Assembly: GCF_030766935.1 (NCBI RefSeq)
Contig: NZ_JASERL010000005.1
Span: forward strand, 496,001 to 560,000
Direction: 5' to 3'
Source: Streptomyces sp. KL109B
GTDB lineage: Bacteria; Actinomycetota; Actinomycetes; Streptomycetales; Streptomycetaceae
Length of the DNA stretch: 64,000 bases
The position numbers were made by a program, and so were the translations under genes. Positions 32,301 to 45,538 of this stretch are shown one piece after another; the stretch's first letter is position 1; every line of letters begins with the position of its first letter. The notes beneath the pieces were generated by a model. It was not told the origin of the DNA, did no database searches, and was given only the letters and a program-made list of their open reading frames with translations.

Positions 32301-32397
32301 GTTGTTCGTCGAGTTGTCGGCGCAGGGTGCGAATGGTCGCGAGCGCCCGGGTGAGCGGGGTCTGGCGGGGTGTGTCAACGGCGCTGGTGTCCGGCAT
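23314..32397 (-). CDS. Type I PKS, two modules: KS-KR-ACP / KS-AT-DH-KR-ACP
   Basis: 3027 residues. Module 1: docking segment (1-36), KS (37-447; C197, H332, H371), post-AT linker LDLPTYPWQR (552-561) with no AT before it, KR (structural half about 585-830, catalytic half 838-1020; TGALGAVG, SSVSAVWG, AAYSAAN) and ACP (S1154, GLDSI). Module 2: KS (1229-1646; C1394, H1529, H1569), AT (1749-2085; S1842 in GHSVGE, HAFH at 1939-1942, a malonyl-type motif), DH (about 2100-2410; H2137 in HRLFGTVSVP, D2304 in LLDSLLQ), KR (catalytic half from about 2605; TGGLGALG, SSASAVLG, NYAAAN) and ACP (GLDSIM). The C-terminal tail contains a 4-residue TADV repeat. Module 2 should give an enoyl unit from malonyl-CoA; module 1 lacks its own AT. 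Confidence 0.93.
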   Translation of the reverse strand: MPDTSAVDTPRQTPLTRALATIRTLRRQLDEQQGGQAVAVIGTGLRLPGGIDGPDGYWAALMAGRDLVGPLPPGRKGPFAAEWEGLAQRGGFLDEVLDFDAGFFGISPREARHLDPQHRLLLEVSWEALENAGVPADRLGGTRAGLYLGIMWQDYREWLRGDPDAYWTTGNGHNFAAGRVAYALGLTGPTVSVDTACSSSLVSVHLAVQALRRGECEIALAAGTNLIMSPSSMRLVQETRSLAPDGLCKSFDARANGFTRGEGCGVVVLKRLDHALRDGDRVQAVIHGSAVNQDGRSGGFTAPNVLAQRALIEQALADAGLEPTDIGYVEAHGTGTALGDPIEMEALATVLGRRNGGAPLAVGSAKTNLGHLESAAGVAGLVKSMLTLRHRRFPPLLHFRTLNPRIDLTGTHISLSAEATDWPAEGGRYAGVSSFGMSGTNAHVVLGAPDDAPRPEPAEATGFDLSARTTQALRELAARYADRLDGLPAADYAAFAYTATEGRARHDVRARVAACAPVAAAAALRALASGEESAAVQLAPTTEPPALPRQVLDLPTYPWQRQHLAPEPHTTPPTKRNPDHPPTRFHLLWQDHPATGSDWSRETAAGSGASDEHAAASNASHKTTAVPLVLAGDDGTILELLAGRTAAIGYRGTVLCDEAIALPAHWRRAALPDGRAAWSAHWSARPGPATVVLAFRPVALPTAGDAPREASDPAVPAAQLCAAVTDAVACAVDAGSRVHAVTRAVRRTTDEETTLATQHAALHGLAPVLGLEFGDAWGGLVDLPAEPDAADAEALLTLVGAADRTQDLSAVRGGTVRVPRLAPADDAPPVPTALREDATYLVTGALGAVGRRLTAELVARGARNLLLIGRRPEPELGAEARDFLDELAARGVRAVYRDGGCDTAEALAAACAALSGLPPVRGVVHAAGTLTRTPAVALTADAYAAELRGKAAGAWWLHRASLAWEPDFFVLVSSVSAVWGTEDCAAYSAANGMLDALAAHRAGLGLPAVSLGYGPWALDADGGPGTGMADAELLRRSGRLGVGAFDAAAGRAALTTSAPGAEAHLVVCPLDLDRLRTVMSGLRPRGLFGTPAAAVAATTAAEPSVVDRLLALPERARPAAARTEVARLLAAQLGHAGADDIDETVGFLDLGLDSITAVDLAVRLGAAFGTPVPAGDVFDHPTVTRLADHLLARLTGTPASGDAPKRRPLTPAPASPAPPEPAPRPTAAEPIAIVGMAGRFPRADSVEQLWELLSEGRDGITAVPEDRESLAGLSAGPSITDQGGFVRDVSRFDAAFFGMSTREAENLDPQQRLLLESAWHAMEDGGIDPERLRSTRTGVFVGISYADYARLLADAGPDEVDAYYSTGTALNAAAGRLAYTFGLTGPAVAVDTACSSSLVAVHLAVRSLRSGESETALAGGVNLLLDRTSWTAVSRAHMLSPGGRCRTFSADADGFARSEACGVLVLKRLADARRDGDRVHAVIRGSAMNQDGASSGLTAPNGAAQEEMLRAALADARVDPAEVSYLEAHGTGTSLGDPIELGAAWRVLGEGRRPGRTLHAGSVKSNVGHCESAAGVVSLIKTVLALRHELIPGNLHFKEPNPHVAWSEMDLRVVDTPTPWQRTDTPRVAGVSGFGFTGTNAHVVLSDPPDHPAPEPVPEPAPELLASDEQPTCLLPLSAPDEAGLARLTEAWQRELAAAEDGDLPRLAAAGAGRGHFPYRRALLGRTRDQLLRAIGEQAPTHAAARAPRVAFLYSGQGSQYFGMGRELYETEPVFRAAFDRCDKILAPRLGASLTDVMFYGEDRDAINETRCTQPALVTLQTALTALWESWGVTPAVVMGHSVGEISAAVHAGVMDLDTGLALIADRADLMQRSERGSMLAVVADEEKATAWATEHGLDVAAVNGPESIVLAGSPDAVDALAGMLREQGVRARKLSVSHAFHSRLLDPAIEQLGRSLEAFTFHDPEVPIVSNVTGRLAEPGEYDTDYWCRHARRPVRFHDGARTLTGLGVDLCLEIGPDRTLVNLVGGAGLAPAGALAPSLRRGTGERAALLGAARTLYLGGGHLDWRRVQPAPDRTGGPRYPFAETRHWAPVRADAARPPAAQGPAWGTELSSPALRGRVWATERTPRYPAHLTDHRLFGTVSVPGASQTATVLSALGSDGDRVALEDLHFPRALVLREDERYPLQVIEAEQEHGTRTVSVQSLLDARQGHWQEHLTARVVPAGSVRDRTAPDPDTFRATAERHLSGADFYRYLRTLGYHLGPSFRWIGDVWLRGDEALVRYDVPDDPREDPADWQIHPGLLDSLLQSAVTFAVAEADLATVTEETTLAIPFAVARLDFCGRPAPGGQLWGHIRATARDPEAERLMRVGAADLHLFTDEGTGAGGGAAPGTVLTVDGFRFRRAPRALLESSLRDTPSPAYEPVWKEHRFAPAQGGPLRVAVLGGGATGQRITEAFAALGHQAAAPDGGPRDLVVDARFCAPDGAGGGGAEAALEAASTLTDGLRSAAPDVPYAVLGSAAATAAEVRETLWGLLAALEAEQPERRLVRLTLGPEADATTVAETLVALTHSGGAAPRVEITGSTVRAARLEPCRTTGGAPGHPGAALITGGLGALGLSAAGFLAELGAPAVTLMGRSAPDAAALTVIDDLTARGVTVHVVRGDVTDPADCRRAVAEAGATAGLGTVLHLAGVSADQAFEHLTTDSYRQVFAAKAHGAVHLAEALADHPDVQLLLFSSASAVLGSAGQVNYAAANGFLAGLAERLRGEGLRATAVDWGPWTPDAKQGLAGTAATGQAIARLGVRALSDAEAEAPFRLALAGERTRLVAVGLDEARFTERRAGTSAATLFADPPRSAPRPRDTPAASGAAARGWLRERLAGLPAEDRDGRLRQAIRELGDSVLGESLNPDDYLGFTECGLDSIMVIDLRTRLAHALAEDLPATVALDHPTVAQLAAHLAELLFPVQPTEEETRDPVEDFPDLAGLSFDELVRAVQADVTADVTADVTADVTADISADVSANHSADVSEER
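23329..23425. repeat. 12-base tandem repeat at the 3' end of the bimodular PKS gene
   Basis: Units of GACGTCCGCTGT and close variants (GATGTC, GACGTCCGCTGA) run through the last codons and encode (TADV)n in the C-terminal tail. The tail is where a docking segment would be, so repeat number could affect contact with the next PKS protein. Confidence 0.85.
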
Positions 32398-32542
32398 GGA
32401 TCGGTTCCTCGCGGTCTGGTCCGGTGAGTGGCTGTCCGGTGGGTGGCGTCGATCGGAGGTGCGGGGTACGGGGTGCGGGGTGCCGGGGGTGCGGCGCCCG
32501 GCCGGCTCGCGTGGTGGCGTGGCCGGCCGGGCGCCGTCGGAC
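32398..32542. other. Gap between two PKS genes
   Basis: 145 bases on a single-direction stretch. It contains a GAGGAA ribosome site for the downstream PKS and an irregular run of GTGCGGGG/TACGGGG-type direct repeats (32458-32495). No convincing promoter or terminator was seen, so read-through is expected. Confidence 0.5.
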
Positions 32543-38941
<6,399 letters not shown>

Positions 38942-38943
38942 GG

Positions 38944-40608
38944 TCACTCGCCACCGCTCAGTCGCAGCCGGACCAGGCCCTTGCTGGCGTTGATCATGCG
39001 CGGGCCGATCTCCGGCGGGGCCTCGCGCCGGCACCAGATGGCGTTCTTGGCCATCTTGCCGGGCGACATGTCGAAGCAGCGGGTGCCTCGTTCGCCGAGC
39101 CGGAAGCCGGGAGAGACGAAGTCGGCGTCGCGGATGTGGTCCAGGATCCGGCCGGCGGCGTCGCCGGGAGAGACCTTTCCCTCCTCGACGGCCAGGCAGA
39201 GTTCGCGGGTGAGGTTGCCCATCTCGTTGAAGCCGGAGCTGACGGGCAGCGGGGAGCCGGGGTGCTTGCTGCGTTCGAGTTCGAGGAACACGTCCTCGCG
39301 TCCGGTGCGCTGGTACCGGTAGTAGGCGTCCTCCAGCATCACGTTGCCGAGCATGGTGCCGAGCATCCAGGTGCGGTTCACGGCGTTCCACAGCTCGTAG
39401 TCGCGGAAGCCGACGAAGGAGCTGTAGACGATGTCGTCGTGGAAGTCGAACAGGCCCTGCTGGAGGCTCTCGACGTAGTCGAAGCGGTCCTTGGACCAGT
39501 CGCCGTCGCGGGAGGCGGCGATCAGCCGCCAGCCGAGGGCGTTGACCAGTTCCAGGGTGTTGGTCAGGCCGCGGGAGTAGAGGGCGTCGATGAATCCGGC
39601 GGCGTGCGAGGTGAGGCAGAAGCGGTCGCCGACGACCTGGTGGGCGGAGTACTGCAGGCGCCCGGTGGAGACCCAGGGGCGGACGGCCTTCGCGCCCTCG
39701 AACTGCCAGGCGATCTCGGGGAACTTGGCCAGGAACTCGTCGAACTCCTGCTGTCCGGACAGCTCGCCCTTGGGGAAGACCCTGGGGTCGAGGGTGAGGC
39801 CCACGCTGCACAGCGGGTTGAGCGACTCGGGGTGGTTGTCGAAGGGGATGACCCACAGCCAGCCGCCGTCGAAGACGTGGTGCAGGGTGCCGTGGTGCCA
39901 CGGGTTGGGCTGGTTGTGGCGGCGGGCGGCGGTCGGTGAGTCGTCGAAGGGCTTCACGCCGACCATGTGCGTGAAGACGGTGCGCGAGTGCGTGCGGGCC
40001 CGGGTCGGGGTTTCACGCAGGTCGAACTTGTCGGCGAGCGGGGAGCGGAAACCGCTGCCGTCCACCACGTAGTTGGCGCGGAACTCCTCGCCGCTGTCGG
40101 TGCGCAGCACGGCGCCGCTGTCCGGGTCGATCTCGACGTCGGCGATCCGGGTGGCGAGCCGGGGGTGGGCGCCGTACTTCACGGCGACGTGGAACAGGTA
40201 GGCGTCGATGTCCTGCCGGAACAGGTGGGTCTCGGTGCGGATCGCCGAGGGGACCACCAGCTGGTTGACCTCGGACGCCACCTGGGAGCGGCCCTCGCGG
40301 TGGTAGACGAACCCGAAGTTCTGCTTCTGTCCGCAGTTGCGCGAGACGTGCTTGCGGATTCCCTTGAAGCTGGACAGCGGCATCAGCTCCGGGACCTGGT
40401 AGCGGTCGGCGATGAGCCTGGTCATGCCGGAGGTGTACGGAATCGTGGACTCGCCGACGGCGAACCGGGGGTGCGTCCCGGCGTCGAGCAGCAGCACGCG
40501 GACGCCGTTGCGGGCGAGCACCGCGCCGAGCATGCCTCCGGCCATGCCGCTGCCGAGGATCGCCACGTCGTAGTCATTGCGCTGCTGCGCGGGCTTCGTG
40601 CTCGCCAT
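38944..40608 (-). CDS. Flavin-dependent halogenase, PrnC-like
   Basis: 554 residues. FAD motif GSGMAGG at 19-25, GES motif FAVGESTIP at 49-57, and the halogenase hallmark WLWVIP at 250-255 (GGWLWVIPFDNHP). The stretch from SVGLTLDPRVFPKGELSGQQEFDEFLAKFP is, as I recall, very close to PrnC, which chlorinates the pyrrole of pyrrolnitrin precursors; length and architecture also agree. It should use FADH2, chloride and oxygen to halogenate an electron-rich ring, plausibly a pyrrole. The ATG has GGAAGG 8 bases upstream and overlaps the antiporter gene's end by 35 bases. The next gene, a PKS, starts 2 bases after its stop. Reduced flavin would come from the reductase at 19506. Confidence 0.9.
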   Translation of the reverse strand: MASTKPAQQRNDYDVAILGSGMAGGMLGAVLARNGVRVLLLDAGTHPRFAVGESTIPYTSGMTRLIADRYQVPELMPLSSFKGIRKHVSRNCGQKQNFGFVYHREGRSQVASEVNQLVVPSAIRTETHLFRQDIDAYLFHVAVKYGAHPRLATRIADVEIDPDSGAVLRTDSGEEFRANYVVDGSGFRSPLADKFDLRETPTRARTHSRTVFTHMVGVKPFDDSPTAARRHNQPNPWHHGTLHHVFDGGWLWVIPFDNHPESLNPLCSVGLTLDPRVFPKGELSGQQEFDEFLAKFPEIAWQFEGAKAVRPWVSTGRLQYSAHQVVGDRFCLTSHAAGFIDALYSRGLTNTLELVNALGWRLIAASRDGDWSKDRFDYVESLQQGLFDFHDDIVYSSFVGFRDYELWNAVNRTWMLGTMLGNVMLEDAYYRYQRTGREDVFLELERSKHPGSPLPVSSGFNEMGNLTRELCLAVEEGKVSPGDAAGRILDHIRDADFVSPGFRLGERGTRCFDMSPGKMAKNAIWCRREAPPEIGPRMINASKGLVRLRLSGGE

Positions 40609-41881
40609 CTTCGTAGTCCTTCCGTCTGTCTGCGGGCAGTTGGGACCTGACGCGCGACCGGTCCGGCGTCGGGGGGAGCTCCACCGGCCTGCCGTACACG
40701 CGGGACAGCAGCGGCCCGGTCATGGCGGTGGTCACCACGGCCATGACGACCATGAGCGAGTACAACGAGTCGTCGAGCAGGCCGAGTTGGAGGCCCACAC
40801 CGAGGATCACCAGCTCGGTCAGACCGCGGGTGTTCATCAGTACGCCCAGGGCCGCGGCGGGCCGCGGCTGGAGCCCCTGGGTCCTGGCGCCCAGGTAGGT
40901 GCCGCCGAACTTGCCGAGGACCGCGACCACGAGGATCAGGCCGAGGTCGAGGAGCGCGCCGCCGTCGATGCCGCTGAGGTCGACCTTGAGGCCGGCCACC
41001 ACGAAGTAGACGGGCAGCAGCAGGGAGGTGACCTGTTCGGTGCGGCGGTGGATCTCCTCGCGCAGGGTGTCGGCCCCCAGCCTGGGCATCACGGCGCCGC
41101 ACAGGAAGGCGCCGAAGATGAAGTGCATGCCCATCGCCTCGGTGGCGGCGGCCGACAGGAGGGCGAGGGCGAGCACGCTCACGAGGAGGTGGCCCGAGAG
41201 CGCGACCGGTCGTCCGCCGCGCATCAGCAGCCTGCGCAGCACGGGGCGGACGATCACGGTCATGACGCCGAGGAACGGCAGCGCGAGGGCGACCTTCCAG
41301 TGTCCTGAGCCGTCGCCGCCGACGGCCTGGACGGAGGCGAGCGCCGCCCAGGCCACCACGTCGACGGCCGCCGCCGTGGCCAGTGCGAGTCCGCCGACCG
41401 CGGTGCTGCTCATGCCGCGGTCGGCCAGGATGCGGGCCAGCACCGGGAACGCGGTCACGGAGACCGCGAGCCCGAAGAAGACCACGAAGCCCGCGCGGTG
41501 GTCGGGGGCGTAGTCCCGGGCCAGGTAGGCCGCGAGACCGAGCCCCAGCGCGAACGGCACCAGGATGGAGCCGAGGGTCGCGCCGGCGGTGGACCGTCCC
41601 CTTCCGCGCAGTGCCGCTGCGTCGAGTTCCAGGCCCACGCCGAACATGAAGAGCGCCACGCCCACATTGGCCATCCCGGTCAGCAGCGCCTTGACGTCGC
41701 TCGGGAAGAGCGTGTCGGCGACTGCCGCCGGCAGCAGGGTCGGGCCCAGCAGCACGCCGGCGAGGATCTCACCGACCACGGGCGGCTGTCCCACCCGCTT
41801 CGCCAGGTACCCCAGCCCGCGGGCCAGGAACAGGATCAGGGCGATGTCGACGAACAGCAGTTGGACCTGGTGGCTGGTCAC
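40574..41881 (-). CDS. Cation/proton antiporter (CPA2, NapA/KefB-like membrane domain)
   Basis: 435 residues with 12-13 predicted helices. Family segments include LGYLAKRVGQPPVVGEILAGVLLGPTLLP near the N-terminus, FMFGVGLELD, TAFPVLARILADRGM, DVVAWAALA and NTRGLTELVILGVGLQLGLL. This is the membrane domain of monovalent-cation:proton antiporters; the C-terminus is short with no RCK/TrkA domain. The GTG start overlaps the stop of the halogenase upstream (GTGA), and its end overlaps the next halogenase start by 35 bases. That locks it into the halogenase/PKS operon. Possible roles are ion balance during halide uptake, or resistance to an ionophoric product; neither is shown by sequence. Confidence 0.9.
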   Translation of the reverse strand: MTSHQVQLLFVDIALILFLARGLGYLAKRVGQPPVVGEILAGVLLGPTLLPAAVADTLFPSDVKALLTGMANVGVALFMFGVGLELDAAALRGRGRSTAGATLGSILVPFALGLGLAAYLARDYAPDHRAGFVVFFGLAVSVTAFPVLARILADRGMSSTAVGGLALATAAAVDVVAWAALASVQAVGGDGSGHWKVALALPFLGVMTVIVRPVLRRLLMRGGRPVALSGHLLVSVLALALLSAAATEAMGMHFIFGAFLCGAVMPRLGADTLREEIHRRTEQVTSLLLPVYFVVAGLKVDLSGIDGGALLDLGLILVVAVLGKFGGTYLGARTQGLQPRPAAALGVLMNTRGLTELVILGVGLQLGLLDDSLYSLMVVMAVVTTAMTGPLLSRVYGRPVELPPTPDRSRVRSQLPADRRKDYEDGEHEARAAAQ

Positions 41882-43140
41882 GACAGGTCCGCGCTCGCGA
41901 CCAGGTCGTCCAGCGTGATGTTGAGCATGGGGTGCTTGCCGCTGAGGCCGGAGATCAACTGCACGAAGTCCGCGGACGGTTCGCGCTCCTTGTCGGGGTC
42001 GACCATCTCCTGCGCGAGGCTGTAGTAGAACTCCTTGTACTTGGTGCGGTCGTAGAACCGCTCCACGAAGGCGCGGATCTCGTCGAAGAAGCCGCGGTAG
42101 GCGGTGGCGTACCGCTTCAGGGCCTGCTCCTCGATCTCCGGGTGTTCGAGCACCTGGTGGACGATCTTGGACAGGACGCTGCCGGCCAGGGTGGCCAGCG
42201 CGACGCCGGTGGAGAACAGCGGGTCGACGAAGGCGGCGGAGTCCCCGACGCAGACCCAGCCGTCGCCGTGGAAGGTCTGGCTGGTGTACGACCAGTCGCG
42301 CGCGCTGCGCCAGCCGGCCGACTGGTTGGCGTTCGCCAGCATCTTCTTGAGCTTCGTGCTGCGCTCGATCTCGGCCGTGAAGAGGTCCTGGAGCGACTTG
42401 TCGGTCTTGCCGACCATCGAGGAGCGGGTGACGTAGCCGACGCTGATGGTCCCCTTGTCCAGCGGGATCGCCCAGAACCAGCCCTCGTCGAGGCCCTCGA
42501 TGAGGATGTTGGTGTACTCGTCGCCCGCGAGCCGCTCGCAGTTGTCGAAGTACGTCCAGATGGCGACGTTGCGCAGCTCCTCGTGCCAGGTCACCTCGGA
42601 GTACCGGCGGCTGAGCAGGCGGGACTGCCCGGAGGCGTCGATGACCAGCTTGGCCCGGGCCTCGTACGTCTGGTCGGCGCCGCGCAGCGAGAAGCGGACG
42701 CCCACGACCCGGCCGTCCTCCTCGATGGGCTCCTTGACCGTGGCGTCCTCGATGATGTGGGCGCCGAGTTCGCGGGCCCGGTCGAGGATCAGCGAGTCCA
42801 TGTCGGCCCGGCGGGTGTGGTACGCGTACGGGTAGGCGCCGCCTTCGACGAAGGAGAAGTTCCACGGCACCTGCTTGTTGCCCCAGACGAGCGTCCCGCC
42901 GTACTTGCGCTCGAAGCCGCGGGCATCCATGCGCTCGGTGATGCCCAGCTCTTCCATGGGGCGCATGAAGGCGGGGATCAACGACTCACCCACGTGGTAG
43001 CGCGGGAACCGTTCCCGGTCGAGTACCAGGACGCGGTGCCCCTCCTTCGCCAGCAGCCCCGCCGTGGTGGAGCCGGCGGGGCCGCCGCCGATCACGACGA
43101 CGTCGAAGTCCTCAGGTACTCCGAACATTGTGGACGCCAT
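41878..43140 (-). CDS. Flavin-dependent halogenase, second type (CndH/PltA-like group)
   Basis: 420 residues. FAD motif GGGPAGS at 18-24, RYHVGESLIP at 47-56, and WFWAIP at 221-226 (EGWFWAIPLDKGTISVGYV). VGDSAAFVDPLFSTGVALA near residue 280-300 is the second FAD contact. The length and motif spacing fit the shorter halogenases that act on phenolic or carrier-bound pyrrole and polyketide substrates. It differs clearly from the 554-residue PrnC-like protein, so two different sites or stages are likely. The ATG at 43140 has GGAGGACAGG upstream; in-frame extension to 43227 has no ribosome site. It is coupled by a GTGA overlap to the antiporter gene. Confidence 0.9.
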   Translation of the reverse strand: MASTMFGVPEDFDVVVIGGGPAGSTTAGLLAKEGHRVLVLDRERFPRYHVGESLIPAFMRPMEELGITERMDARGFERKYGGTLVWGNKQVPWNFSFVEGGAYPYAYHTRRADMDSLILDRARELGAHIIEDATVKEPIEEDGRVVGVRFSLRGADQTYEARAKLVIDASGQSRLLSRRYSEVTWHEELRNVAIWTYFDNCERLAGDEYTNILIEGLDEGWFWAIPLDKGTISVGYVTRSSMVGKTDKSLQDLFTAEIERSTKLKKMLANANQSAGWRSARDWSYTSQTFHGDGWVCVGDSAAFVDPLFSTGVALATLAGSVLSKIVHQVLEHPEIEEQALKRYATAYRGFFDEIRAFVERFYDRTKYKEFYYSLAQEMVDPDKEREPSADFVQLISGLSGKHPMLNITLDDLVASADLS

Positions 43141-43234
43141 GCCCTGTCCTCCCGTGTGCCTGATTCGGTGTGCGGTGCGGCCAGTGTTGACCGGGGCACC
43201 TGAAGACCCTCTGGACGACGTCTGCACACAGCGG

Positions 43235-43636
43235 TCAGGCGGTGCCCTGGTAGGCGCGGACGATGCCGTCGGTGTCGGAGATGCCCTCCGTGCGCACCAC
43301 GCGGCCCTCGCTCAGCTCCCAGAAGTGCACGAAGCGCACGTCGAACTCGCCGCCGCTGCGCCGGAATCGGCCGGACCAGTCGCCCACGGCGGCGGCCCAG
43401 TCACCGCAGACCCTGATCTCCTGGACCTTGAAGGTGGTCTCCTCCAGGTACTGGAGGGCTCCCGTGAAGTACGCGGCGGCGCCGGCGTGCCCCTCGTAGT
43501 AGCCGGTGGACCAGGGCAGCGCCGGCGGGGTGGTGATCCGCACCTCGGGGTGGAAGATCTCCAGCACCGTCTCGATGTCTTCCTTCTCCAGCGCCTCGTA
43601 CAGCCGCTCGACGACGGCCGCGGTCTGCTCCGACAT
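43235..43636 (-). CDS. SnoaL-like (NTF2-fold) small protein
   Basis: 133 residues. The start VVERLYEALEKEDIETVLEIFHPEVRITTP and the later YYEGHAGAAAYFTGALQYL, then VRFVHFWELSEGRVVRTEGISD, are the standard pattern of the SnoaL-like NTF2 fold: helix pair, open cone and beta-sheet. Members act as cyclases, hydroxylases, isomerases or binding proteins in polyketide pathways, so the reaction is not predictable. I chose ATG at 43636 with GGGGAG upstream; GTG at 43660 is possible. It is the first gene of the minus-strand run leading to the halogenases and PKS genes, 94 bases before the next start. A copy of the shared upstream motif lies 83-104 bases before its start. Confidence 0.85.
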   Translation of the reverse strand: MSEQTAAVVERLYEALEKEDIETVLEIFHPEVRITTPPALPWSTGYYEGHAGAAAYFTGALQYLEETTFKVQEIRVCGDWAAAVGDWSGRFRRSGGEFDVRFVHFWELSEGRVVRTEGISDTDGIVRAYQGTA

Positions 43637-43718
43637 GACCTGACTCCCCTTCGTTGCCACGAAAACGCGAGCGCCGGCGGCGTCCGCGCCGCCGAGTCTG
43701 TGTGCGCGCGCGAAGGGG

Positions 43719-43740
43719 CGTCACCTCCGTTATTGCGCAG
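43719..43740 (-). promoter_or_regulatory. Copy 3 of the GCAATA...GGAG upstream motif
   Basis: On the minus strand it reads CTGCGCAATAACGGAGGTGA. It agrees with the copy before the KSQ-PKS at 18 of 22 positions. It lies 83-104 bases before the SnoaL-like start, which heads the halogenase/PKS run. Confidence 0.6.
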
Positions 43741-43775
43741 TTTCCCGGCCGCCGGGACGGGGGTCGCCGATTTTG

Positions 43776-43792
43776 CTAGAGTCCCACTCTAG
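43776..43792. promoter_or_regulatory. Palindromic operator before the third MFS gene
   Basis: Perfect palindrome CTAGAGT-CCC-ACTCTAG, 49 bases before the MFS GTG in the divergent SnoaL/MFS region. The half-site ACTCTAGT followed by ACTA after five bases is shared with the sites near tetR, so the same repressor may bind. Confidence 0.65.
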
Positions 43793-43841
43793 TTTCGGAC
43801 TAAGAAAATCCCTGCGGACTCCCACCCGGGAGGAGAAGACA

Positions 43842-45392
43842 GTGACGACCGAGCAGTTCGAAGTCGCGAAGGCCCCGGCGGCGGGCCGGGCCGGGCCCTC
43901 GCGGCCGCGGCTGGCACTGACCGTCATCGCCGGCTGCCAGCTGATGGTGGTCCTCGACTCGACGATCGTGAACATCGCGAACCCGCACATCCAGAGCGCC
44001 CTGGACTTCTCCACCTCCGACCTGTCGTGGGTGGTGAACGCCTACACCCTGACCTTCGGCGGCCTGCTGCTGCTCGGCGGCCGGATCGGCGACATCCTCG
44101 GGCGGCGGCGGGTCTTCATGGCCGGCATCCTGCTGTTCACCCTGGCCTCGCTGTTCGCGGGCCTGGCCCAGGAACCCTGGCAACTGCTCGTCGCGCGCGC
44201 CCTGCAGGGCATCGGCGGCGCGATCGCCTCGCCCACCTCGCTGGCTCTGATCACCACGACCTTCCCCGAGGGCCCGCAGCGCACCAAGGCACTCGGTGTC
44301 TACGCGGCGGTCTCCGGCGGCGCCGGCGCGATCGGCCTCCTGGCGGGCGGCATGCTCACCGAGTGGCTCGACTGGCGCTGGATCTTCTTCATCAACCTGC
44401 CGATCGGCCTGCTGATCGCGCTCCTCGCCCCGATCGCCGTCCCCGAGTCCGAACGCCGCGTCGGCCGCTTCGACGTGCCCGGCGCGCTCACCTCCACCCT
44501 CGGCATGGCGGCCCTGGTGTACGGGTTCATCCGCGCCTCCGAGGACGGCTGGAAGGACACCTGGACGATCTCCGCCTTCGTCGCCGCGGCCGTGCTGCTG
44601 ACCGGCTTCGTCCTGGTGGAGCGCCGGGTCCGGGAGCCGATCACGCCGCTCAAGTTCTTCGCCGACCGCAACCGTTCGGGCAGTTACGTCATCATGCTCG
44701 GGCTCGGCGCGGCGCTGCTCGGCCTGATCTTCTTCCTCGTGCTCTACGTACAGAACGTGCTCGGTTACAGCCCCATCCGCACCGGCGTGAACTTCCTGCC
44801 GGTGACGGTGGCCATCCTGATCGCGGCCGGGGTGGCCCAGCCGCTGCTCCCCCGCGTCGGGCCGAAGCCGTTCCTCGTCGTCGGCACCGCCCTGGTCACC
44901 GCGGCGATGCTCTGGTTCACCCGGATCTCCCCCGACAGCAGCTACGTCAGCGGAGTGCTGTGGCCCATGGTCCTGTTCGGCCTGGGGCTCGGCCTGACGT
45001 TCGTCACGCTCACCCTGACCGCCGTGTCGGGGATCAGCCACGACGAGGCCGGCGCCGCCTCCGGCCTGCTCAACGCCACCCAGCAGGTGGGCGGCGCGCT
45101 CGGCCTTTCCATCCTGGTCACGGTGTTCGGGACGGCGAGCCGCAACGAGGCGAAGGCGCAGATCCCGGACTTCATGGCGCACGGAACCCCCGAGCAGCAG
45201 GCCGCGTTCGCGAAGACGCACACGCTGCCCGCCCCTTGGGGCGACGCCGTCCTGACGCACGGCGTCACCACCGCCTACTGGGCCGGCACGGCCATCATCG
45301 CCCTGGCGCTGATCACTTCCGTGTTCGTCATCAAGGTCCGGCGCAGCGACCTGGCCGCGCTCAGCGGCTCGGCTGGCATGCCCGTGGGCTGA
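43842..45392 (+). CDS. MFS exporter, DHA2 (14-helix) type
   Basis: 516 residues. Helix 1 reads LMVVLDSTIVNIANPHIQSAL, the DHA2 signature. Motif A follows (GGRIGDILGRRRVFMAG), then motif C (GLLAGGMLTEWLDWRWIFFINLPIG). About 14 helices in all. Such proteins export hydrophobic antibiotics in exchange for protons, so this is a good candidate for product export or self-resistance. The GTG at 43842 has GGGAGGAG upstream; an earlier in-frame start at 43773 would run through the operator and is rejected. It is divergent from the SnoaL-like gene, and its promoter region carries a TetR-type palindrome related to those near tetR about 28 kb away. No TTA codon was noticed, unlike the other two MFS genes. 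Confidence 0.92.
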   Translation: MTTEQFEVAKAPAAGRAGPSRPRLALTVIAGCQLMVVLDSTIVNIANPHIQSALDFSTSDLSWVVNAYTLTFGGLLLLGGRIGDILGRRRVFMAGILLFTLASLFAGLAQEPWQLLVARALQGIGGAIASPTSLALITTTFPEGPQRTKALGVYAAVSGGAGAIGLLAGGMLTEWLDWRWIFFINLPIGLLIALLAPIAVPESERRVGRFDVPGALTSTLGMAALVYGFIRASEDGWKDTWTISAFVAAAVLLTGFVLVERRVREPITPLKFFADRNRSGSYVIMLGLGAALLGLIFFLVLYVQNVLGYSPIRTGVNFLPVTVAILIAAGVAQPLLPRVGPKPFLVVGTALVTAAMLWFTRISPDSSYVSGVLWPMVLFGLGLGLTFVTLTLTAVSGISHDEAGAASGLLNATQQVGGALGLSILVTVFGTASRNEAKAQIPDFMAHGTPEQQAAFAKTHTLPAPWGDAVLTHGVTTAYWAGTAIIALALITSVFVIKVRRSDLAALSGSAGMPVG

Positions 45393-45410
45393 CCACCCGC
45401 CCCACAGACG

Positions 45411-45444
45411 CGGCCGCCCGCCACATCCCCCGAGCGGGCGGCCG
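45411..45444. terminator. Hairpin 1 between convergent genes
   Basis: Eleven-base perfect arms, CGGCCGCCCGC and GCGGGCGGCCG, with a 12-base loop, 18 bases after the MFS stop. Confidence 0.8.
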
Positions 45445-45475
45445 TGCACCGCTCGGTACCGAACCGAAGCGGTAC

Positions 45476-45520
45476 CGCGAACGGCCCGCCACCCCTTTCC
45501 GGGGCGGCGGGCCGTTCGCG
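45476..45520. terminator. Hairpin 2 between convergent genes
   Basis: Fifteen-base perfect arms, CGCGAACGGCCCGCC and GGCGGGCCGTTCGCG, with a 15-base loop. It ends 18 bases from the stop of the oppositely running FAD monooxygenase. Together with hairpin 1 it insulates the two transcripts. Confidence 0.85.
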
Positions 45521-45538
45521 TCGTGCGGTGCGGGAGCC

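Noticed and set aside
38942..39901. In-frame N-terminal extension of the PKS at 32543 into the halogenase region
   Set aside because: The KS begins at the ATG at 38941 directly after the halogenase stop; the extension is a shadow of the halogenase gene.
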